Of a stretch of 64,000 nucleotides of DNA, positions 53,101-61,500 are shown in pieces. This DNA comes from Nipponacmea schrenckii (taxonomy: Eukaryota > Mollusca > Gastropoda > Lottiidae). The notes below the pieces were generated by a model. It was not told the DNA's origin, did not search any database, and was given only the letters and a program-made list of their open reading frames with translations. The stretch is from contig CM060200.1 of the NCBI GenBank assembly GCA_030562195.1, positions 22,731,023 to 22,795,022 of the forward strand. Direction: 5' to 3'. How positions within the stretch are numbered: position 1 is the stretch's first letter; every line of letters starts with the position of its first letter. Both the position numbers and the translations under genes were made by a program.

Positions 53101-54104
53101 ATTACCGAAAACATGAAGATCATCCAAAATGCCATTTCCTTCAAATATTACATCCTTGTCTTAAATTAAATTTCACAGATATCTTTGACTTTTCAGCAAT
53201 TTCGACAAGTGATCAGTTTGAAAGTTTAAACATTTGATTTAAAATTCATGAAATATTCAAAGGATGAATATTTCCCAATAATTGTATACATCAATTGTCT
53301 ATATCAATTGACAATAAGTTCAAGCTATTGTGAAGGATGTGAGGAAAGTCAAGTGAGTTTAACCATTATCACTTTACTAATGGGTTCTTACTGATAATTG
53401 TATATCTAATGTGAGAGGCTAGAGAATCATTATAAGTCTTCTTTAACTTACAGATTTCTATTACACAAAATCTTTATTTTATTGAAGTTAGATGGCAATG
53501 TAAATGGGACTGAATCCATTAAGAAATATTCTTAGTTAGGAATAGTTATATAAATGTGTCAGACAGACTCCTAGCTCCAACAACAAGAAATATAAACACC
53601 TCTCCCCAATCCCTCCATTGTTTACCAGTTTAAAGGCAAATTTACCGTAAAATACTTTTGAAACAATTAACAACATATATCCTAGGTACATTCAAAATCT
53701 GAATTATTTCTTATTTCAATATCAGAAAACAAACGTTCTCAGCACTGCAAATGCGAGTTTCAAATGTTTAATGGTATAAAAATAGCTCATTCACATTCAT
53801 TTCTGTAGCTAAAAAAAAAAGTTGATTTTGAGGCAAAAGTCTGATATTATAGTTTGACTGTCAGCCAAACTTATACAATAGCCATTTCACATAGGTCTTC
53901 CATTAACTTTTCAAAAGTAATATGTAAAGTGAAAGGTGCTCATTAGAAATATAGAAGTTGTTTGTTGCTTTTCACTTTGAACTCTAATGTGTCATATGTT
54001 GTCTACTTACCTGTTACTTGTACGTCAATTGCCTCCATTAAGACAGGTTCGTTTTCATGGTTAATGGAACCATCCTTTCCTATCCCCGAAATGAAGTTAA
54101 TCAT
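20148..54104 (-). CDS. SLC4A11: SLC4A11-type solute carrier, 19 coding exons
   Basis: Multi-pass plasma-membrane transporter of the SLC4 family. SLC4A11 members are reported to carry H+/OH- or NH3-coupled H+ rather than bicarbonate. Exons 5' to 3': alternative first 54104-54011 or 42919-42853; then 31485-31327, 29779-29742, 28610-28403, 28181-28094, 27819-27696, 26125-25913, 25531-25447, 25328-25206, 24975-24862, 24732-24600, 23671-23598, 23101-22900, 22463-22357, 22017-21849, 21592-21419, 21141-20946, 20490-20321, 20208-20148. The two forms give 843 or 834 residues, in frame throughout (human isoforms about 875-918). Numbering below is for the 834-residue form: cytoplasmic domain to about 330; membrane domain with [41 protein letters not shown] and [15 protein letters not shown]. 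An extracellular loop at 476-515 has three N-glycosylation sequons (N487, N501, N511). The C-terminus [12 protein letters not shown] matches SLC4A11, not anion exchangers or Na-bicarbonate carriers. Confidence 0.93.
26228..26400. repeat. Imperfect ATAATGATGAA microsatellite
   Basis: A run of degenerate units of the form ATAATGATGAAYATA lies in the SLC4A11 intron, directly before the Tc1 element. Open frames through it give only Ile/His/Tyr-rich low-complexity peptides and are not genes. Confidence 0.7.
26421..27627 (+). mobile_element. Degenerate Tc1-like transposon
   Basis: A 1.2-kb element with inverted ends CACAACAAAAAAAGTGTTGC and GCAACACTTTTTTTGTTGTG, bounded by TA dinucleotides (26419-26420 and 27628-27629), as expected for Tc1/mariner insertion. 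It carries a broken transposase on the plus strand, antisense to the host gene SLC4A11, in the intron between exons 27819-27696 and 26125-25913. The terminal repeats are well preserved although the gene is deleted, so the copy could still have been mobilised in trans. Confidence 0.93.
26664..27314 (+). pseudogene. Tc1 transposase remnant
   Basis: The start at 26664 gives [20 protein letters not shown], the first helix-turn-helix of a Tc1 transposase. A large internal deletion then removes the rest of the DNA-binding region and the start of the catalytic domain. The join is out of frame and stops at 26808; the first catalytic Asp (normally in an FTDES block) is garbled. In another frame, 26793-27314 is open and keeps the remaining catalytic part: [13 protein letters not shown] with the second Asp and [10 protein letters not shown] with the final acidic residue, then a normal C-terminus. 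An intact protein would be about 340 residues. It cannot be active as it stands. Confidence 0.9.
28919..29121. repeat. 75-bp direct duplication in SLC4A11 intron
   Basis: AGTATTGGACTTGTAGTAAA at about 28919 recurs in altered form at about 29045, and CTATTTACCCAAAAGATCAT followed by TTTTTCATCAAGATCCAAAG occurs in both copies. Spacing is about 126 bp. There is no coding potential and no further copies are nearby. Confidence 0.65.
29780..31326. other. SLC4A11 intron, no distinct feature
   Basis: A+T-rich intron sequence between the 38-nt exon at 29742-29779 and the exon at 31327-31485. No repeat, exon or RNA gene stands out. Confidence 0.4.
31486..35590. other. Long SLC4A11 intron, 3'-proximal part
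   Basis: A+T-rich intron sequence with no open frame above about 60 codons that makes sense, no obvious tandem repeat and no RNA gene. I see nothing supportable here. Confidence 0.4.
35600..36850 (+). mobile_element. Pearl-like tandem element, composite
   Basis: Monomers of about 160 bp occur (for example starting near 36066 and 36226, with CACAAGCTGAATTTGACGAA and GTCAGAAAGCT in each). Two copies of a terminal module with ACGGACGGACG runs and TCCACATTATATGTGGGC end near 36050 and 36493. Further monomers and a partial third module extend to about 36850. It is related to 8765-9960 but in opposite orientation, and it is a nested or multiply duplicated copy. Open frames inside are antisense shadows of the repeat. 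Confidence 0.7.
36851..42852. other. Long SLC4A11 intron, middle part
   Basis: A+T-rich intron without a supportable gene. Near 37619 and 37926, TTTCATTGAAGTCAACAG recurs in a weak duplication. At 39340-39660 there are short repeats, including GGTCTCATGTTTGGCTGTA twice, and a 30-bp minisatellite described separately. Confidence 0.4.
39571..39660. repeat. Three-copy 30-bp minisatellite
   Basis: Three adjacent diverged units of 30 bp, each beginning AGGAWGGAA/T and containing GAAGGCAAGTCAACT or a close variant. Confidence 0.6.
42853..42919 (-). CDS. SLC4A11: SLC4A11 alternative first coding exon B
   Basis: Encodes [20 protein letters not shown] and LLG, then a GTAAGC donor in phase 1, the same phase as exon A. 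The acidic leader resembles the N-terminus of one human SLC4A11 isoform in character. An acceptor-like CTGCAG ends at 42936, so the sequence could instead be an internal exon. If exon A were spliced to it, however, the frame would meet TAG at the exon's end. Mutually exclusive first exons therefore fit better. Confidence 0.6.
44255..45560. repeat. 34-bp satellite array, ~38 copies
   Basis: About 1.3 kb of tandem repeats with the 34-bp unit ACCATGACTTTACACAGAAC + CATCATGACATACC, in the SLC4A11 first intron. Units vary by a few bases (TTTACACAG / TGTACACAG / TGTACCCAG), and the array decays at its right end. It is contiguous repeat without unique spacers, so it is a minisatellite. No long open frame follows it. 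Confidence 0.95.
45561..54010. other. Long SLC4A11 first intron, 5' part
   Basis: Between the 34-bp satellite and exon A. It is A+T-rich intron with the weak repeats at 47600-47910 and a short one near 50885-50950 (TTTACTACCACCAAGGACT, diverged second copy). No exon with supporting similarity was found, although small alternative exons cannot be excluded by eye. Confidence 0.35.
47600..47910. repeat. Three degenerate ~110-bp tandem units
   Basis: Three loosely similar successive segments each run from a CCCTMT...ATCCATA block through an A+T-rich stretch to ATTAGAACCTRTC-like sequence and AGGTCAATTA-like sequence. Divergence is high, so the boundaries are approximate. Confidence 0.45.
54011..54104 (-). 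CDS. SLC4A11: SLC4A11 alternative first coding exon A
   Basis: Reads [20 protein letters not shown] and on to VTG, ending at a GTAAGT donor in phase 1. An in-frame TAA lies upstream of the ATG, so this looks like a true start. It joins in frame to the exon at 31485. It is the more distal of two candidate first exons and lies 1.48 kb from the divergent FCHO start codon. Based on open frame and donor only; no family similarity is visible in this short leader. Confidence 0.55.
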
Positions 54105-54279
54105 ATTAGAAGAATGACAAAGTTATCCTACAGTGAAAGCTAAAAGTTTTTCAAGGTTATTCAAGGTCAAACAACAAAAAGGTCGACAGGAAAATGACTC
54201 CTGGTGTATAATTCGGCACAGTATTGTTATCGTCACGGTTCATTAATTTTAATTATTTCAAGCATGATATTCTACACTC

Positions 54280-55320
54280 CTAAGACCCAATTCCTAACAC
54301 CTCTTATCTCTGATCCCATCTTCTATTCTTATCTCATTTCTTTCAGCTCCCCCTGTCCCCTACTTTATCTCATTTTCCATCTCTACCTTATGTCAGTTTC
54401 TATCTCTGAACTACCTCATCTCATCTTCCACCTCTAACTCATTATACATTTCTATCTCATCTTCCATATTTCTTATCTCATCTTCCATATTTCTTATCTC
54501 ATCTTCCATCTTTACCTCAATCCAGCCTCTATACTTCTTATCTTACTTCCATATTCATTATCTTATCTTCCATACCTCATATCTCATCTTCCATATTTCT
54601 TATCTCATCCTCCATATTTCTTATCTCATCTTCCATATTTATTATCTTGTCTGTCATACCTCATATCTCATCTTCCATATTTATTATCTTGTCTGTCATA
54701 CATCATATCTCATCTTCCATATTTCTTATCTCATCTTCCATACCTCATATCTTATCTTCCATATTTCTTATCTCATTTCCATCTCTATCTTATCTTCCAT
54801 GCCTTTCTTGTACTTCATCTTCCATCTCTACCTTATTTCATCTTCCATATTTCATATCTCATCTTCCACCTCTACCTTATTTCATCTTCCATACTTCTTT
54901 TTTCATCTTCCATACTTTTTTTTTTCATCTTCCATATTTCATATCTCATCTTCCACCTTTACCTTATTTCATCTTCCATACTTCTTATTTCATCTTCCAT
55001 ATTTCATATCTCATCTTCCACCTGTACCTTATTTCATCTTCCATACTTCTTATTTCATCTTCCATATTTCATATCTCATCTTCCACTTGTACCTTATTTC
55101 ATCTTCCATACTTCTTATCTCATCTTCCATATTTCATATCTCATCTTCCATCTCTATCTTATCTTCCATGCCTTTCTTACTTCATCTACCACCTCTACCT
55201 TGTTTCATCTTCCATACTTTTTATTTTATCTTCCATATTTCATATCTCATCTTCCATCTCTACCTTATTTCATCTTCCATACTCCATATCTCATCTTCCA
55301 TCTCTACCTTATTTCATATA
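54280..55320. repeat. CT-rich ~21-bp satellite between divergent genes
   Basis: About 1 kb of strand-asymmetric pyrimidine repeats built from TCATCTTCCATAYTTCWTAT and longer compounds with CACCTCTACCTTATT. Open frames of 174 and 235 codons run through it only because TC-rich repeats lack stops; they give Ser/Ile/His/Phe/Leu-rich low-complexity peptides. It fills most of the interval between the SLC4A11 exon A start and the FCHO promoter. Confidence 0.9.
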
Positions 55321-55499
55321 TAATATTTTAAATTACATTTTACTATCAAAATAAATCCCTAAAATAGTTCAGAATATATTCCTAAAACCAATCAATTGAT
55401 GAAAATATCTTTTTGTAATTCTGCGATTTATAATTCTAATTCTGTCTCTTTAATTTAAAAGTCTGAATTTTGATAGGTTTTCGGACTACATTTTCGTCT

Positions 55500-55588
55500 C
55501 CATTTTCTCGCGAGACCATAAGCGTGCGCATGCGCATATAATCTAAATAAACGCCATTTTCTAGGAGTACAAATGTTATTCTTAAAAA
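55500..55588 (+). promoter_or_regulatory. FCHO promoter: TCTCGCGAGA and NRF1 sites
   Basis: The perfect palindrome TCTCGCGAGA is at 55506-55515, and TGCGCATGCGCA, an exact NRF1-type palindrome, is at 55525-55536. They lie 53-83 bp before the FCHO ATG. Both motifs are known core elements of TATA-less housekeeping promoters in animals, and this is one of the few CpG-rich spots in an A+T-rich window. Confidence 0.7.
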
Positions 55589-58500
55589 ATGACAACATTT
55601 GCTGATCATTTTTGGGTATGTCACATAAAATATTAATGCATATGATCCAAACGATACATTACTCGTACCTTAATAAATTCCAATTTTAAAAATACCATCC
55701 TGTTCTGTACAACTTTATGTGAAGTAAAGCCAAAGGGGTGTGTGTCAAACCGAATTTGTCGATGAGACAAGTTTCACTTCACAATTTTAAATTCCTAATT
55801 TAAATTCAAGTGTATCGAAAAGTAGAGCAAGCGGTATTAAGGAGAGACCGCAATGCATGACTCTTCAATGTTCTAATATAATAGCTGGTATTTAGAGCAT
55901 AAGGTTAGAATTTCCGTCTAGGATTTGACGTTTCCCTTATTAACTGTAGTCTGTAGCCGTAGTAGGCAAGTCTCTTGTAGATAGTATTTGGCTACTGTTA
56001 ATTTGGTAGATTTAGATTTGTCTGTAGACCTATAGCATTCTTATAACAAGCATTATGGCGTTTTGTAATTTTAAAATTACATGACTTCATTTGCTTGGTT
56101 ATGATGAGCAAATAGTAGCTCTGTGATTGACTTTGGTCCAGCTTGTAATAGTTCAATGACCATGAATAATCTTCAATCAAGATTTCAGTCAACTCAGCTG
56201 TAAATGGGTATGGTTACTCGGGGAAATATTCATACCAAGAGGTTTGGCAAAGGATCAGCTGGTAAAAAGAATCCTTTGTGAGCCTAATTGTTATCCTTAT
56301 AAAAACTAGTTTTCCTTTCTTTTATGAAACAGGTCATGATGCAGCATAGACTGAAACTGTGTGGTTAAACTTTGTGCAATCTTGTCATTGCTATACAAAA
56401 GTCTGTTTGAAATCTCAGTTGTTTTGAATCCTAATGGCTTTGAATAATCTAGATTAATTTAGTTTAAATGTCAAAGTTTATTTCTTTGATTTCCAGGGTG
56501 AGAAAAACAGTGGTTTTTATGTTTTATATCACAATCTAAAGAATGGTCAGACTTCTAGTAAAGACTTGATAGAATTCCTCAGAGATGGGTATGTGTGGAT
56601 GTTGCTTGATACAAATTATAATACTTGATCATCAATCAAATATTCAATCACTAATTGTTTTCTAAATAAATTCATATTTGAGTACCTTTCAACATTATTG
56701 TCTTTTAAATATTGTAGATGCCAAGTTGAAGAACAATATAGTAAACTTCTTACAAAGTTGGCCAAATCGGCTGCAAACTGCGCACAAGTCGGGTAAGTTC
56801 ATGCCATGTTTTTTTTAATGCTATTTTGAAGATGTTAAGATAAATATTTATGAAAATGACCTTGAATATAAGCCATCTCTTGAATAAAGTAGTTTGAAGC
56901 TTGAAGCTCTAGGATGCAACATTAATATTTTGTTTGAATTAAACAGGACCTTTGCTCCATTTTGGAATCTGTTGAAATCATTGGTAGAAAAGTTGGCCAG
57001 TCTTCATATGCAGTTAGTTCATACATGGTCTGATCTTATTAAAGATATCATCAGATACAATGAAGATCAACATAAACGACAAAAAAATGTAAGTAGACTT
57101 CTCAAATGGATGCTTATAAATCACACCCAATTCTTGCAGTGCCTTAAATGAATGTATTTGTTTTTTGAAGCATATAGTTACAAAAAAAAAGGCCATAAAA
57201 ACATGGCAAATAATCCAAAATCCACTTAATGATTCAATGCATATTTTAAAATTAAATTGTACAGATGAAAGAAGGTGAAGCTGGAACATCAGAAACAGTT
57301 CAAGCTATTCAACAAACCACAGTAGCTGTTCATAAGGTATGTGTATATAATCTTTAAAGCAAACTATTTTAATCATTCAAATACACACCACAGTATTTAC
57401 AAGAAATCATATGCCTCTTAATTTAGGCCTTCATGAATTAATTTTGTCAGCATGTATTTAGTCAAGCAAATTCTCAAATCTAAATCCATATTTTCTGAGA
57501 AAGCTTGGGCCATCATTACATCTGGTTTCTGGCATTTAGCTTTGGAAATAGAAGCTCACTGTTCACATTTGTTTGCAGGCCAAAGAATTGTATCACACAC
57601 GGTGCCTTGAATTAGAAAGATTAAAACGAGACAATGCCACACAGAAAGACTTAGACAAAGCAGAAACAAAGAAAAAGAAAACCTGTAAGTTTTGTCAGAT
57701 TTCTGTATGAAATTACATGACAATGTATCGTTTGGTTCCAGCAGACGTCGCAAACATGGTAGTTGGTATTCTTTGTAGTTGGATTGGTTCAAGTTGAATG
57801 ATTTTGTGCTGTTGGTTTGGGTGTTGAAATTTCAGATTATTAACTTGTCTACATGAGCAGTCATTCCTATAAATATTCATGTTTTAGGTGATGAGTATAG
57901 AGGTCTAGTAGAAAAATACAATAATATTCGAATAGATTATGAAAAGAAGATGACAGAATCTTGCCATGTAAGTAACCTAGAAACTTATTATGGCATAATT
58001 ATGATAATGATTAGGAACAATTTTTTTAATAACCTGGTACTTTCGACTATGAGAGTGATAATCAGAATTATTTTTTTAAATGTGTCAATGAAGAATTGTC
58101 TACCTGTCTCTAGTGTAAAAAGGGAAGCAGCCTAATCACTATCACCAGTAATTTATTTCATTTCAGCATTTTCAAGAAGCAGAAGAAGAACATGTTTGTC
58201 AAATGAAAGATTTTATTGACACATATACTAAATCTTGGGAAAATCAACATGTTTTAATTGGACAAGTAAGTTATTGTTCCCATGCCTTTTATGAATGTCA
58301 CATTGTCTAAAACCACCAATTTTTAGTAATTAGAAGCAATGCCCATAATTTGTTTAAAATGAAACACCTTGATGTCATAGAAAGATTTCAATGCTACAAC
58401 TTAATATGAAATATTCAGATTTCTTTTTGTAATTATAGATTAAATGTGTAGACAATTTTGTTTAGATATAAGATATATTTTGTTCAGGTGCATACAGAAT

Positions 58501-61500
58501 TTAAGCGAACCTGTGATGATTTAACTGTACAGAGATTATTTGAAACATTCATACAAAATAAAACAACTGGAACAGAGAAGCCTGGTGAGTATAAAACATG
58601 TTGAAGACAATTTATAACATAACTCTTTAAGAAACCTTTTCAACATGTGAAATGTCACAAATATGATTTCTAAAGAAAATTTATCTTTTAAACAAGTAAG
58701 GAAATAACATTGTTTTACTGTAAAGTTTAAAAAGCCAGCATTTAATCCTAGCTAAGTATTTAAAGTCATATCTTGTCTGTTATTTTCAGCTGACCTATAA
58801 AAGCCTGACTAAAGGGGATGTTTCTTTCAAATCCTTTCTTGACTTACCCATACATTTTATCAAGAACACATGACAATATTATGGAATAAGCACACTTCTT
58901 TTTCCATAATATTGTCTTGTGTTGTACCCATCACTTCTAAGCTCTGTTAAAATCTTACATATTTATTATATTTCAGGGCCATTATCATTTGTAGAACCAG
59001 ACTTATCCAGTATTAATACCTTACGACCAATGTCTCCAGAACCTGCTGAAAAACGAGATAGTTTAACAGAAAAACAACGACAAGGTATTGTACACATTCA
59101 AAGCTTTTTTTATGTCATAAACGATGCCTGTCAGTCTGTATAATCAATGCAAAAGTTACAATGAAAGATTATTTTTAAGCAGAAATTGGTTTGTGTATAT
59201 TATATTCATGAAAATTTGAAATTAATTGCTTTGCCTCGAAAAAGAAATATCTTCAATGATTTTTGAATTGGTTTTCATGAAACTTATTATGTATTATAAT
59301 ATGGTCATGAAAGAAAATAAATAGTTGGTAGAAAGATTAGTATAATTTTGTCTATCGGTATCTTTGAAATGATGGTAGAAAGATTAGTATACTTTTGTCT
59401 ATCGGTATCTTTGAAATGATGGTAGAAAGATTAGTATAATTCTGTCTATCAATATCTTTGAAATGATGGTAGAAAGATTAGTATTATTCTGTCTATCAAT
59501 ATCTTTGAAATGATGGTAGAAAGATTAGTATAATTCTGTCTATCAATTTCTTTGAAATGATGGTAGAAAGATTAGTATAATTCTGTCTATCAATATCTTT
59601 GAAATGATGGTAGAAAGATAAGTATACTTTTGTCTATCGGTATCTTTGAAATGATGGTAGAAAGATTAGTATAATTCTGTCTATCAATATCTTTGAAATG
59701 ATGGTAGAAAGATTAGTATAATTTTGTCTATCGGTATCTTTGAAATGATGGTAGAAAGATTAGTATAATTTTGTCTATCGGTATCTTTGAAATGATGGTA
59801 GAAAGATTAGTATACTTTTGTCTATCGGTATCTTTGAAATGATGGTAGAAAGATTAGTATAATTCTGTCTATCAATATCTTTGAAATGATGGTAGAAAGA
59901 TAAGTATAATTCTGTCTATCAATATCTTTGAAATGATGGTAGAAAGATTAGTATACTTATGTCTATCGGTATCTTTGAAATGATGGTAGAAAGATTAGTA
60001 TAATTCTGTCTATCAGTTTCTTTGAAATGATGGTAGAAAGATTAGTATAGTTCTGTCTATCAATATCTTTGAAATGATGGTAGAAAGATTAGTATAATTC
60101 TGTCTATCAATATCTTTGAAATGATGGTAGAAAGATTAGTATAATTCTGTCTATCAATATCTTTGAAATGATGGTAGAAAGATTAGTATAATTCTGTCTT
60201 TCAATATCTTTGATGGTAGAAAGATTAATATAATTCTGTTTATCAATATCTTTGAAATGATGGTAGAAAGATTAATCGCTTTCTTGGCAGTTTTATTTTA
60301 ATATCTGATTAATCCATATAGTGCAACTACCATGACAACTAATATTATCATCCATTACTTGCACATATCAACCCATTCTATCACAATATTTTAATCCCCA
60401 TATAGCACTGTAGAGACATCATTTAAAAATTAATGCCTATGCTGGCATATTTTTTCAATATCCAAATAAAATGATTATTTGTTTAAGACATTTTAAGATA
60501 GCAATCCCTTTATAGCATCAGATTTTGTCACTATAGCCCTTAGTGTGTTATTTGTTTACCTTGTGTTACAGAATTAGTGCTGTTTACTGGTAAGGTTATC
60601 TCCTGTGTTGTGACCAATGTGTTGACTAATCCAACTGTTTCAATTTCAGTTTATATTGCACATTGTTTGATTTTTTTTTTTTTGCATCTATGTTTTGCCT
60701 GACCCATTTTGTATGATAGATTTGAGCCTTTTATACATTTCAAGGAATTTTCTGACATCTATATTGACATTAGGGAGGGAACGACTACAATACCTCACTG
60801 TATTTATTCTTCATGTTCACCTCATAATCGGGATCATGTGGGATGCTTTCAGCGTTCATCATTCATACTAACGATCAATCATCATGTAGATATTTTGGTT
60901 CATTTTTAATCTCATTTTTTATGAATGGTTCAAGTGACAAAGTCAAGAACTCTGTTAAAATATCTTTTTTGGCTCTGTCACTTGCTCTAGGGATATATTT
61001 TAATTATAATAGATGAATATATAACATGTAGATGCCTCCTTTTAGCATGTAATATGATATGAATTATATCACCGTGTAGAAGGGCTGCTGTTCTGCAAGA
61101 ATCTTAAATCTTCAGGACAAAATATAATGGTAAATGTTCTAAATGCAATACTGGCTATAGAGAGTTTGTATGTGGCATCCTTCTTAAGTTATTTTCCATC
61201 TGGAATATTACCGTGACCATTGATTTATTATGAATCAGCAGCCCTTACACAGCACAGCACCAGTTCCGAGGTTGAATTTTCCACCTGTGTTTTTCCAGAC
61301 TCGAGTGGTAGTGCGAGTCCTGTGATGTCTGATCAACCAGGACCATTAAGTCGCAGTGTCAAGTTACGAGTATCGAGAACATGTAAATAAAACCTCCTAT
61401 ATACAATATATTATATCCTCTCATTGGAATCTTTAGGCTTGTAGCACTTTTTACTGCATGGTTTTGGGTCATTAGTTATAGAAAAAAATAAGACAACTTA

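Noticed and set aside
54647..55354. 235-codon open frame (and an overlapping 174-codon frame)
   Set aside because: It runs through a TC-rich tandem repeat that lacks stop codons; the peptide is low-complexity Ser/Ile/Phe/His/Leu with no family similarity.
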